Assembly: GCA_949775045.1 (NCBI GenBank)
Contig: OX459097.1
Span: 16,778,210-16,842,209 of the forward strand
Origin: Metridium senile
Taxonomy: Eukaryota > Cnidaria > Anthozoa > Actiniaria > Metridiidae
DNA length: 64,000 nt
Reading direction: 5' to 3'
This document shows positions 11,813-23,669 of this stretch, in pieces (position 1 is the first letter of the stretch; every line of letters starts with the position of its first letter). A program made the translations under genes and the position numbers. The notes beneath the pieces are model-generated. The model was given only the letters and a program-made list of their open reading frames with translations. It was not told where the DNA came from and did not search any database.

Positions 11813-12547
11813 TTAAGGACGGGGCCTACTAATTAAAAAGTAATGTATTCTTCAAACAACTATGTGAGTTGTTTTAACCCTTCAGAGGGTTCTACAAATC
11901 TGTCTAAAAAAGGTGGGGTCACCGGGCAGTTAAGAGAAATAATGAGTCTTAAATATGGCTGACGTCACGATTTTACCGGCATCGACAAATAATTTTTTTT
12001 TTCAAAGGATTTTCATTGAAACATCTCTTTGATAGCGGTAAACAATTAACAAGTAATTTTCTAATAGGAATATATATTTTGTAACGTATTTTCAAAAGTT
12101 AGTAGTGAAATATGATTTTTTTAGCATCGCGACTTGTATTTTACGAGGTTCAGAAAATTCGAATTTTTGTTTATTTTCCATTCAAAAATCAGTTGCTTTT
12201 TCGAAATTTTACATCAAAAGCATTGTTTAACATGTTCTTAATAATTGCAGTTATAAAAAAATTGGGGTTACCGGGCGTTTTAAAAAGTTATCGCGTGGTA
12301 AACTTTTCCGCCGAAGATTATCATAAGACAATTTCTTTCCGGTCCCCTCCCTACTAAGTAAAGAAATTCGTCATCATAAGTGCATTGTGGGACTGTTTTT
12401 ATAAAAACCGCTACCGTCGCAACTACCATCGTTAGATGTTTTTTTATTTGTATTTTGTCATCTTTTGAGGTAAGATAGTGCGTTAAAATGGAAACTATGT
12501 AGATGCGCAGTAGCCTGCGCAGTGGCAATAGTAGGCCCCGTCCTTAA
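11813..12547. mobile_element. TTAA-flanked non-autonomous DNA element
   Basis: TTAA (11813-11816) is followed by GGACGGGGCCTACTA. The right end is TAGTAGGCCCCGTCC followed by TTAA (12544-12547). The 15-bp terminal repeats are perfect and the TTAA copies fit the target-site duplication of Kolobok or piggyBac elements. No transposase frame is present; the small overlapping frames inside have no recognisable domain. The element lies 37 bp after the PIGC stop, so it may supply the PIGC 3' UTR. Confidence 0.7.
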
Positions 12548-13333
12548 GGACATTCCGTAGTAATAGATTTTGACATAACCTTTTATTGAAACTTTGTACA
12601 GTTATACTTTAAGACATGGGCATTTTAAAAATGAAATAAAAAAGGGGGGTCACCGTGTTGGTTTTGGCACTAGATCACGTCAAACTTACTCATTTTGACG
12701 GCGCGCGAGAGTTATATTTCAATGTATAAAATGAGAAGAAAAGGCGATTAATGGCACTCTTTTTTGATATTAGTATTGAAATATTAGGTTTAATTACATC
12801 TTAGCATCCCAAGTCTTCATTCACACACAATACTTGGATAGTAAAGTGAACCTGTTAAAAGAAAATAGCGATAATGCAATACACGAGCGTATTGATCGCG
12901 AACACCTGGATGACAGAATATTACCACAATTCTGAAATATCTCGAAATCTGGACATAAATTTTTATTCAAACTCGGATATGTGTTTGCAAACCTGGATAC
13001 CATTAGTTTAACACCATAAAAAAGATAGGTCACCGTATTCGTTTTGGCGCTATGGCAGTTTGAATGTACGAATTGTGATCTTTTAGTAATACCGACATAG
13101 CGCGCGAGAGGTGCGCGAGCTGTAGCGCGCGCTCTCGCTGGTTCAAAATTGTGCGCAGTAGAGCGTGCGCAATGCAAAACTACAAGAGAAGATTGGGTGA
13201 TTTGGGTGACCAGTTACCCACTTTTGAGCACCAAAGTCTTAATTGCTTACCAATATCTGTTTTAGCAGTTGAGGTGGGACTCCTCCCTTGTGTACTGGTA
13301 ATCTATTGTTTTCTTTGTTAGCTTTGTTCTTTT
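12548..13333. other. No gene seen; GTCACCG-containing repeats
   Basis: Two related passages share AGGTCACCGT and GTTTTGGC phrases (about 12645 and 13028), each followed by a GCGCGCGAGAG stretch, suggesting diverged repeat copies. A minus-strand frame over 12821-13177 has no recognisable domain. Confidence 0.5.
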
Positions 13334-14835
13334 GTCTGACTGACTGATTAATTGTCTGACTGACTGATTAATTGTCTGACTGACTGAATAATTGTCTGAC
13401 TGAGTGATTATTTGTCTGACTGAGTGATTAATTGTCTGACTGACTGACTGATTGTCTGACTGACTGATTAATTGTCTGACTGACTGAATAATTGTCTGAC
13501 TGACTGATTAATTGTCTGACTGAATGATTATTCTCTGACTGACTGATTGATTGTCTGACTGATTGATTGTCTGACTGATTGATTGTCTGACTGATTAATT
13601 GTCTGACTGACTGATTAATTGTCTGACTGAGTGATTAATTGTCTGACTGACTGATTAATTGTCTGACTGATTGATTGATTGTCTGACTGATTGATTGATT
13701 GTCTGACTGAGTGATTAATTGTCTGACTGACTGATTGATTGTCTGACTGATTGATTGATTGTCTGACTGATTAATTGTCTGACTGAGTGATTAATTGTCT
13801 GACTGACTGATTAATTGTCTGACTGACTGATTAATTGTCTGACTGACTGAATAATTGACTGACTGATTGATTGTCTGACTGACTGATTAATTGTCTGACT
13901 GACTGATTAATTGTCTGATTGACTGATTAATTGTCTGACTGACTGATTAATTGTCTGACTGAGTGATTAATTGTCTGACTGAGTGATTAATTGTCTGACT
14001 GACTGATTGATTGTCTGACTGACTGATTGATTGTCTGACTGACTGATTGATTGTCTGACTGACTGAATAATTGTCTGACTGACTGATTAATTGTCTGAGT
14101 GACTGATTAATTGTCTGAGTGACTGATTGATTGTCTGAGTGACTGAATAATTGTGACTGACTGATTAATTGTCTGACTGACTGATTAATTGTCTGACTGA
14201 CTGATTAATTGTCTGACTGACTGATTAATTGTCTGACTGACTGATTAATTGTCTGACTGACTGATTAATTGTCTGACTGACTGATTAATTGTCTGACTGA
14301 CTGAATAATTGACTGACTGATTGATTGTCTGACTGACTGATTAATTGTCTGACTGACTGATTAATTGTCTGATTGACTGATTAATTGTCTGACTGACTGA
14401 TTAATTGTCTGACTGACTGATTAATTGTCTGACTGACTGATTAATTGTCTGACTGATTGATTGTCTGACTGACTGATTGATTGTCTGACTGACTGATTGA
14501 TTGTCTGACTGACTGAATAATTGTCTGACTGACTGATTAATTGTCTGAGTGACTGATTAATTGTCTGAGTGACTGATTGATTGTCTGAGTGACTGAATAA
14601 TTGTGACTGACTGATTAATTGTCTGACTGACTGATTAATTGTCTGACTGACTGATTAATTGTCTGACTGACTGATTAATTGTCTGACTGACTGATTAATT
14701 GTCTGACTGACTGATTAATTGTCTGACTGACTGATTAATTGTCTGACTGAGTGATTAATTGTCTGACTGACTGATTAATTGTCTGACTGATTGATTAATT
14801 GTCTGACTGACTGATTGATTGTCTGATTGACTGAT
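13334..14835. repeat. 1.5-kb minisatellite, 20-bp unit
   Basis: About 75 copies of TCTGACTGACTGATTAATTG, with variants at fixed spots (GATTGATTG, GAATAATTG, GAGTGATTA) and higher-order blocks: a run of some 300 bp around 13845-14150 reappears around 14310-14600. A (CAT/ATC)n stretch follows (about 14850-14928). The array ends just before the ACTR5-like exon. Confidence 0.95.
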
Positions 14836-14939
14836 TGATAAATTGAATGATTGTTTATCATCATCATCATTGTTTATCATCATCATCATTGACATTGTCA
14901 CCATTGACATCATCATCATCATCAACTTCTTTTTTTTAG

Positions 14940-16051
14940 AGTCCCAGAGATCTTGTTTTAGCCAGCTATGGTAGGGCTTGAACAAGCTGGTATTACAGAC
15001 ACTATAGACTTTGTATTAGGACATTATTCACCTGGCCAACAAAACTTGTTAGTACAGGTATGTCACAAGACACACAGTTTATACCATATACATGGTAGAA
15101 TATACTTTAGACCTCTTGGTTTGTGCAACCTTTTTGAAAACAGTTGTATGCCCTAACGTTTGTCTAGAGGAAAACATTGCCTAATAATAGAAATGGGTAC
15201 TGACGTTACGAACACCAATCCTATTTATTTTCTGTGATGTTTGTTGTACTTCCAGTCACATATTGTTGTATGTATTTAGGACTGACATTCAGAGAAATAT
15301 GCCTGAAAAGCTACCTTTCTTACAAAGCCGAATTATATTTTATATCACTTTTTCTTGAAACTTTGTCACCCATGAGAAGTCTTCAAACTAGTAACGCAGA
15401 GGATCACGGATCAGTTTACAAATAGCCTGAGTAGCAAGCGTTTCTTTTATGGAAAACAATATAATAAGTTGTTTTGGGATAGCTGTGTTACCAATATGGC
15501 CACATTAAACATAAGTAAAGAAAACATTGACAAGTGTGGCAAAGTGGCCATGCATGGAATCCCTGTGTTTTAGTAAAATAGGCCTAGGTTATAAATTACC
15601 CATATACCCCTGGGCTGCTAACTTGTATACTTTTCATTTCAAGGGTGACAAAGTAGCCTGCACTGAACACAAAACCCTGGTAAGGTTGGACAAATCTAAG
15701 CTAACCTGGGTTTAGTGTTCGGCTACACGCAGGCTAGTGGCATAGTGTCTCGGAAAGGGTGTATTTTATAGATAAACAGCTTATAAATTGTGTTTATATT
15801 TTCAGAATATCTTTTTAACTGGCTGTAACACCATTTTCCCCAACTTTATCCAACGTCTAGAAAAAGAACTGGGGCCGATAAGACCTTTTAAATCAACATT
15901 CAAAATCTACCAAGCTAAGAAACCAAGCCTTGTTGCATGGCTTGGTGCGCGCCAATGGGTGAGCAACACCTCAAACTTAACACTGGGTAGTCTCACGAAA
16001 CAGAACTATGAGGAAATGGGAGCTGACTATTTAAAAGAACATTTATTGTGA
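14940..16051 (+). pseudogene. ACTR5: ACTR5 (ARP5) C-terminal fragment with nonsense codon
   Basis: Two exons, 14940-15057 and 15806-16051, join in phase and encode the C-terminal part of actin-related protein 5, a subunit of the INO80 chromatin remodeller. Signatures are VGLEQAGITDTIDFVL, then NIFLTGCNTIFPNF, RPFKSTFKIYQAK and YEEMGADYLKEH. The first exon aligns with the family's PEILFQPSM stretch, but the Gln codon is TAG at 14959-14961. The rest of ARP5 (several hundred residues) is not found downstream of PIGC; the space is filled by minisatellite. A partial duplicate or decayed gene is likeliest. Alternatively PIGC is nested in a long ACTR5 intron and the TAG is an error or allele. TTGTTTTAG at the stop itself resembles a splice acceptor, whose use would skip the stop. 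Confidence 0.8.
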
Positions 16052-16557
16052 AACTGATTCAATCTTACAACAATAAGCAGAATTAAAGATACATATTTTT
16101 ACCTGTAATCTAGACTAGTAATGCGTTTTACATTGTCAGTCAGGGGGCTAACTAGAAAATTTAACAGTTAATTTAGCCCTCAGGCTCAACTTATATATAT
16201 ACAATTGTAAAAAAAAACTATTTATATATACATGATAATTAATTTATTGTATTTTCTTTTTATTGTAAAACTGAACACTGGGTAGTCTCACGAAACAGAA
16301 CTATGAAGAAATAGGATCTATTTAAAAGAACATTTATTGTCAAATCGATTCATTCCTACAACAATAAGCAATTCGCAGAAGTAAAGATATATTTTTACTC
16401 TGTAATCTAGACTAGTAATGCGTTTTACATTGTCAGTCTGGGGTCTAACTAGAAAACTTACCAGTTAATTTAGCCCTCAGGCTCAACTTATATATATACA
16501 ATTGTAAAAAAAAACTATTTATATATACATGGTAATTAATTTATTGTATTTTTTTGC
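15977..16557. repeat. Tandem duplication of ACTR5 3' end (about 285 bp)
   Basis: The last 70 coding bases plus 3' UTR (from about 15977) are repeated from about 16266, sharing GGGTAGTCTCACGAAACAGA and CTAGACTAGTAATGCG. In the second copy the coding part is degraded (the GGAGCTG stretch is lost). Confidence 0.85.
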
Positions 16558-17000
16558 TGTAAAATTGTCAAATTTAATGTTAATTTAATGAGCAATAAAA
16601 TTTGATTTGATTTTGATTTGACAGTCTTACTGTTTGGTGCTAGTATTTTTCTTTTCCAATTTTTCTCTCTTGCATAATAAGGCGGTTTAATTGTTTTTAA
16701 CAACAATAGCCCAACCAATCTACTTTACCTACGACAGATTATGTTGATGGATCCTTATAAAAATAAGGCACCATTATGAACAATATACTTATGTAGTTGG
16801 GATTATTTCCGATTACAATCATATGGGCGTCGTTGTTTCTGATTCTGATTATTTTTTTTTGTTGAAAATAACACCTAATTGAAAATAGTTTTTTTTATGT
16901 TATGCGCCTAGATCTAGAGCTTACCGGGATAAGTGCAATATAAAATATATACATTAGTATTATTTAGAAGGACCATTAAGAACAATATACTTGTATTTTT

Positions 17001-17148
17001 AACTACTAGAGTACAAACACTAAAAGTGTGCAATACTTTGCACTATTTACCACTAAATAGTGTTGATTAAACAATAGAGAACAATAGATTTAGCAGTATT
17101 TAGTGGTATTTATGTTGCACACTTTTAATGTTTGTACTCTATGTAGTT
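17001..17148. mobile_element. Hairpin element
   Basis: AACTACTAGAGTACAAACAC is mirrored by GTTTGTACTCTATGTAGTTT, with inner arms around AAAAGTGTGCAA and TTGCACACTTTT. The open frame starting in the right arm is accidental. Confidence 0.7.
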
Positions 17149-17334
17149 TAGATAACATCACCAATGATATGATCGTCTATTTATATTTCTGGTTAATCTA
17201 TCCAGGCCCTTTCTGTAATAGACTGCTGTATATAACTGGCAGGACAAAGCACTGCATATTTCTACTCAAACATTTTCCAAATGCTAAAACCATAGTTAAT
17301 ATTAACTATGCTAAAACTAGAAAGTTATTTGGTT

Positions 17335-20300
17335 TTAAAGATAGCGATCTGCGATAGCATTTGCTCCACAATCTACAATAGCTGTATAGAGTTCATCCAC
17401 AGACCAGTCTCCGCAATGATCATTCAAGATCTCAAGAACAGGGTTTGATTTTCTCTCGTCTAAAACATCAATTTCATCTGCGGATAAGTTGACTTCCTCT
17501 TTGGCAAATATCTTCCATTCCATTTTACGTACTGAAAAGAAGTAAATTTGACGTTTAGTAAGGTTTTTATATTTTACTTGTTTCTTTAAATTTTTGCGCT
17601 AGTTATTTTGTTTAAGGTGTCTCCTAGTAGTTTTTATTGACCAACAGTTCGCTTCAGTCAGTTTTGAGTTCGCAGTTACATGAAGTTACCTTAGCCCAAT
17701 GAATCTGAATTTTACAAGAGATGTAAAAACTGGATGAAAATTTTGAAAGATGTTCTCGTTATGCTAAACAGAGTTTCCATAGCAACGATAAACAAACTTT
17801 GTGTACAACGGTTTTTCTTAAATATATTTTAATTTTAGGCTGATAGCAACAAACCAATAAATGTACGTAAGTCCCGTATTGCACATCACATGAGAAAGTT
17901 TTGAAGCAAAGTTATCTGTTCACACGCGAAAAAAAATTGAAATGTCTCGGTGATTTATTCAAGAACAAACAGACAACTTTGCTTTAAACTTTTCTATTTA
18001 TTGGTCTGTCGCTATCAGCCTAAAACCAAAAGATATTTAAGAAAAGCCATTTTAAATAAAGTTTGTTTATTGTTGCTATGGAAACTCTAATTAATATAAT
18101 GAGAACAATATTCAAAATTTTAATCCAAGACTGACACCTCTAGTAAAATTCAGATGCATTGGGCTAAGGTAAGATCATTTAATAGCGAATTTAAAAAGGG
18201 AAGTGTGGGCCAAGAGAAACTACTTGGAGACACCTTAAGTGACGCAATAATTGTATGTAACAAAATCAATGTCTAATATCATTTTTCTTAAATCCCGTTT
18301 CTAGATTTTTCTTACCTGTTAATGCTTTGGATAAGTTTTCTTTTATCTTTAAATCCATATATTTTACTAGGAGGTCATGTTTAACTTGAAGTGGGCCTAA
18401 AAATGAATCAAATCAACATTGTTTGGCATTGCGAGGTCGATATCACCGTATCTACTTGTTGGGTATTACAATAGGGTGCATTTGTCAAGGAGGCATTGAT
18501 TTGGTTTGTGCATTTCTCACACATGCGTGCTCTGTCGGATAATCAGACCATTTATATTACACTATTTGCACCAGTCGCTTTCAAAGCGAGTAAAATAAGA
18601 GCTACCATCGACACTCCATGTGCAGTTTTGTATGAAGCTCGCTGTTGCAATTGAGCCTTTCAACGACGTAGCTTTTAGTCTCACGCTCTCCGTATCCTTT
18701 CAACAGAGTCCAGCTCCAGCAGCTGTGTTCAGTTTTCCCTCCCTCCTATCCCGTTTTTATTTATATTTTTTTGCTCAACTGATCACGGTTGCAATTTTCC
18801 CTATTCATATTTATGGAAGGTGAAAGGGAAAGGTGTAAATTGGATACTATTTCAAAGTTGATTTGTAATGTTTTCTTGCTTGTTTGTTTATTTGTTTGTT
18901 AGAGGACGATACTAGCGACAAACAAGAAGACCTCAATGATGAAAATTGTGTTTGTTTTATCCTATTTAATGTGATAGTTTGGTAGGAGTCATAAGCAGTA
19001 AATGTAAATGAAAACTGCTTGTCACTAGCAGTATCGGAAGCACAAGCCTTGATTAAACATAAATTAAGAAATAGAAGACGATTTTCCGTGTTATATACCA
19101 TGATCTAAACACGCGTGATGTTGGGAGAACACGAGAGAGCGTAGGAAAAGCACGAGCCGTTAGGCGAGGGCTTTTCCAGCTCTCGAGTGTTCTCCCAACA
19201 TCACGCGTGTTTAGATCATGGTATATAACACGGAAAATCGTCTTCTATTGCTTTTATAAAATATTTTTTGAGGCTAAATCGGCATTTTAATTGCTGATAA
19301 CAATAGCAATTCTCAATACGCGCGCCATCAATACGCGCGCGCATGTTTAGATAGCCTCATCCAACACGGTTTTTGACCAATCAGAGCGCGCGTACTATCT
19401 AAATTATTTTATAATGCGTGTTTATATATGATTCCCGTTCACGTACGCGTGTCATATGATGATTTAGAGATTGGCTGGTTTTTTTTCCAATTCCGATATT
19501 CTGGTTTTCACTTATCGCAAGGATTGTATTCGTATTGAGTTAGTATGGAAATCATTAGAAGTAAATGAAGTAAACACCACATGACATAGATGCAGACCTG
19601 AAATCCCGTTCAGTTCTCATTGTCGGATGTTAATATTACTTCAAAAACAAAAGACGGCTTCGTGGTCACTTATAGGAACCAGAAGGAAATGGAAAGCTCA
19701 TGATGTGATTATGATATGATCCGCTTCTGTGTTATTTTGTTGTCACTTTGTCTAAAGATGCTAATGACTGTGATTGCGATTCCGACGTATGTGAAAACCA
19801 TGGTTTTAATAAGCGCAGAATTGTGTTAATAAAATGTAGGCCTCTCGGATGTGGTGCTTTTAAGAATGTAGCGATGATTCGGAGATGACGTTAGAATGAT
19901 TTCATATACAATGGAGCTTCCCTATATCGCACACTCAGAAGCAGGAATTTTTTCTTAACCGGACATAATTTTGGTCTAAATTTTCCAATGCTGCAATGAA
20001 CACATCGATAAACATCGATAAACCGGTAGCCCTTCACGACACCGAAAGTTGTGGTCCGAGAGCTGTCCGATATTGAGGGGTTTGAGTGTATTGTATTCCC
20101 GGTCAAACGTTTACTAACCTGTCATTCCACTTGGTAGCTCATTCCTTAACGCCTGTACACAGTTGATTTGCTCTCCAATCATTTTCTTACAGAATTTCCT
20201 GCACATACGTTTAGTATCATCCGGGGGATCTTCTACACTGTTCTTGTCTAGTTTCAGGTGATCGGCAATTTTCTTTGCTTTCTCAGTCGCTTCATCCATT

Positions 20301-23300
20301 GACATTGAAGACATTAGATTGAGAAGTGGCACGATGTCTGTACCTTGATTGTCTAAGAAAAGAGTGGAACGCTATGTAAATATCCATGTTTAAATAATTA
20401 TCAAAATTTCCGACCAGCAACCCCGCCCTTTATATATGGGAGTCCCCTAGGGTATATATAATTCAAATATTGGATATAAACTGACACATTATTATGATTT
20501 ATTATTGATTATAGAGGCAGTAACAAAACTGACCTTCAACTTTTCTCGAAGAGGAACATACAGCCTCAGTCGAGTCTTCGACGTCTTTCTTCAACTCTTT
20601 CGCCTAGTATAGAATGTAAAATAAACCTCGTCACTACGGATAGGGCGCTAAAAGTTCTAGTATATTGTTTGTCAGTGCAAATACTCGAACCCGGGTCACT
20701 TTGTCACTGCGACGTGACCCAGCGAAAAGTTGCTTCCTGAATTTAAACCAGATGGAAGTGATGCGGCTCGTCGTAAAAGGAAAAAATCTGGGGGGGGGGG
20801 GGGGGGGGGGGGAGATGTGATGATCTAAGTGGATGTGGATTAGATTGTATCTTCGCCTGCGACCTGAATGATTTTTGAAACAAATGTAACTATTATAAGA
20901 TTAATGTCATTACCAAATTACCTGACTCTTTGATCTTGGAAACCAGTGTGAGTAGGAAGTCTCTGGTATAAAATTTCTTATCATTGTCGGGTTCTTTTGA
21001 CACCGAGGTGTAGTAGTCTCCAAAAGCTCTTTTTCTGATACAAGGTGGACACAGCAGTCTCGGCAACAGTTGTTTTTGTTGTGTTCTTTGCAAGAGGTAA
21101 GGCAAATAGGACAACGTATACAAAAGTCGAATTCAGCCAAACTTCTCATCCAAGGGAAAGATTTGATCGTTTTCGGTAGGGTCTCAAGTAGGAATTCTAA
21201 TATGGACCTGCACTGTTTAACATAAACGTCACGTCGACCTGGGTTCACGTCGTCGATTAAGGCTACTGCAATTGTTGCTGTGTTGGCCATGAAGACCAAG
21301 CTAAACTTATCACTCTTGATGTAAAACCTACAAAAAAGAGAACAAAAAAAATATTACATGGTAATTGAGCGAAAATAATAAAACTATTTTAAAAAGACAC
21401 TAGTCAGCAGTCCACATTATCCCAAAAAATAGTCACCGAAAACAGATCTAGAACTCAAATTCTTGAAAACGCTCTCCCCGGCGAATTGTGGACAGTTTTA
21501 ACTCTTTTCCATTCTCGTGGTCATCAAGAAATCAACTTACTTGGTATAGAGTGGATGGGACCTGTAAAGTATATATACCTTGCAAAATTTTGAGAAAGGT
21601 ACGGAGTAGAACTTTTCCACTTCAAGTTGCACATCTCGCCAACTGCAACTAGAAGTCTTGGAAACAGGCCCAAAGGAAGATGCGAACTCTTGAATCGAAC
21701 CACTAGTGGGGAAGCACAGTCGTCACTATTCATAAGCTCATGCGACAAATCGATAGTACTATTTGACAACATTGCAGGAACAAGAAACGATCCATCACTT
21801 TGTTTGCAAACGAGAGAGAACTTTTCCATGATGGTAATTAACGATTCAACTGATGTATCGTTCAGCAAGTCCTTCCACAGGTGCTCGAGAAACTTGACGT
21901 CGATAATTCCTTTATCCTCGAGTTTCCTCCATTCATTTCTATAATCTCCCTGACATTCTATTGGTTGAACAGTTATTACTTTAGCGAACATGTCAAGCAG
22001 CCACTGTGTATCGATGATTATCATACCAGTTTCTGGAAAATGTATTATCACTTTAAGGTCATGTAAATAGTTCAGTAATGTCACGAGTTCAGTAATGTCT
22101 GGAGTATCTGATCGACATGAGATATCCACTTCACATTGTAAGGCAATACTTTCGGCTTCTTTAAATGAAATATGCTTTCTCCTGTCATCTCGTACAAGAT
22201 GCTTCAGTTTCTTTTCAAAAAGCAACCATCGAATTGGAATATCCTCATTCATTTGTGGAAGACTCTTTGCGATTTTGCTTATTTGCGTTTTAAGTTCTTT
22301 TATGTCCGCATCCTCTGGGCTTGAGCTTCCTGAAACTTTGTTGTTCACAGTGTATATTCCAACGACGACGTGACGCCCTGGTGCAAAGCTTTTTTCGCTA
22401 AGAGTTTTGAGAATCTTTCTTGCGGTTGTTTTCACCTCTGTCTCAAAAGGTTTATCAGCGTGTGTTGAGACTACAAAGACAGGAGAAGCTCCTTCCTGGG
22501 TTGAATTAGCATCAATTAAGGACATCCAGAATTTCAAGTGCTCAATATTTGTCATGGGATCGTGATCAATCTTCCTTTCTACTGCTCCAGTCTTTACTAT
22601 AGGGGTTGCCAGAGCATCTAGGTCATTTTCTAAACTGTGAACAAGAAGATATATGCCTTTTGGAGGAAGAAACACTGGATGAGTGACACTATAGACTGGC
22701 TGCCCTGCAAAATCCATTGTGTGGAAAAATAGGTAGTTTTCCATTTGCTTTTGAGCATCAGGGTTTTGTAACATAGTTTCTGTATACATCGAACAGTCAT
22801 CTGGTAGAGGTTCTTGCTTGTCGAAGTGGTCTAGGTTCTCAACATTGTCCACGTTTTGTGTTGTATTATTGTCTTTCATTACAGGGTCTTGAGGCTGTAG
22901 GTTCTTTTGTTCTACTAAGGGAGGAGTTGCGATGTTCTGGGATCTATCGTATTGAGTAGAATATTCTTTTTGAATATTCTCTAAGCTGTTAAAGTCATAT
23001 TCTTTGTCTGGGATTGGTTGTGCGGGTTTCTTCAAATCTTTCGTAACAATCATAGCTGCACAATGATTGTACAGCAAGTTTTCTTTGTCTTCGTTTTTCT
23101 CCCAGTCACCATCTACCTTTGATAAAGAACGCTGAAGTTTTGCTCCCACAGTGCTGTCTTCTAATGGGTTGAACTCCTCCCCTATACAAAAAGAAACATA
23201 AATTATTTAGAATAATGATAATAATAATGTAAAGTTTTAGAATCCCTTCACAGCCGGGATTTCGTAACTCCCTATTGTTTTTCCAACGTTCCCTGGTGCA

Positions 23301-23669
23301 TGCAGATTATAAGTTTGTGTGTAAGCGTCCTTATCTTAAAAGACGCCAAAGTCTAAGGAATTACAAAAAACATTATAGTGTTAGTCCGACGGTGACGCGC
23401 CGCCGCCCTTCGAGTATAAAAATCTAACGCAATTCCGTAACGATAGATGCATATAAAAAAATCAATTAATAAGTACATTTGCAATAGATACAATGCTTTA
23501 CCATTAAGAGATCTTAGCAAGCTTGTTTTTCCAGAGCGTGATTGACCAACCAAAACAACTGGCAAGCGAGGATTCTTAACTTTTCCACTTTTTAAAGCTC
23601 GTTTGTGGGCACTTTTTGCTTGTGGACCACGTGCAAGAATTTCAGGTGGCACTGTTTTGAGCTCCTGGT
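17335..23669 (-). CDS. ROCO GTPase with death domain (7 exons, 5' end missing)
   Basis: Exons, in coding order: 23502-23669, 21579-23181, 20922-21327, 20534-20603, 20119-20352, 18316-18396, 17335-17531. All phases fit, giving about 918 residues. Exon 1 carries the lead-in PPEILARGPQA and the Roc P-loop GQSRSGKTSL; exon 2 continues with EEFNPLEDSTVGAKL (switch I region), DFAGQPVYSVTHPVF (switch II, DxxGQ), STHAD (the base-binding THAD/TKAD position) and a COR domain with MIIIDTQWLLDMF. Exon 3 is Cys-rich (CIRCPICLTSC, NNCCRDCC). The last two exons form a death domain (WKIFAKEEVNLSADEID, WSVDELYTAI). Exon 5 holds another helical segment (KKIADHLKLD) that may be a second death fold. Such proteins are thought to couple GTP-dependent dimerisation to death-fold signalling. 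An upstream exon must exist, since exon 1 starts mid-codon; any LRR or ankyrin N-terminus was not found before the retroelements. Confidence 0.85.
17612..18238. mobile_element. TTAA-flanked palindromic element in ROCO intron
   Basis: TTAA plus GGTGTCTCCTAGTAGTTT (17612) is mirrored by AAACTACTTGGAGACACC plus TTAA (18238). The arms, close to 300 bp each, also share TTTCCATAGCAACGATAAAC and GGCTGATAGC motifs. Non-coding; a Kolobok- or piggyBac-type MITE by target site. Confidence 0.75.
19070..19249. mobile_element. Near-perfect hairpin MITE in ROCO intron
   Basis: GAAGACGATTTTCCGTGTTA is mirrored by TAACACGGAAAATCGTCTTC. The arms (about 80 bp) include TCTAAACACGCGTGATGTTG and its complement. 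CCAATCAGAGCGCGCG phrases follow (near 19378) and recur in other elements of the window (near 30060 and 63552). Confidence 0.8.

Noticed and set aside
12112..12528. Two overlapping frames of about 80 codons
   Set aside because: They lie inside a TTAA-flanked non-autonomous element and show no domain or splice pattern.
14959..14961. Reassigned stop codons (TAG/TAA read as Gln), suggested by the ACTR5 and P2X7-type stops
   Set aside because: PIGC, the NLR-like gene and the transposon genes end at ordinary TAG or TAA at the expected family ends; local mutation is simpler.
17103..17357. 84-codon plus-strand frame
   Set aside because: Starts in a hairpin arm and overlaps the antisense of the ROCO terminal exon; no domain.
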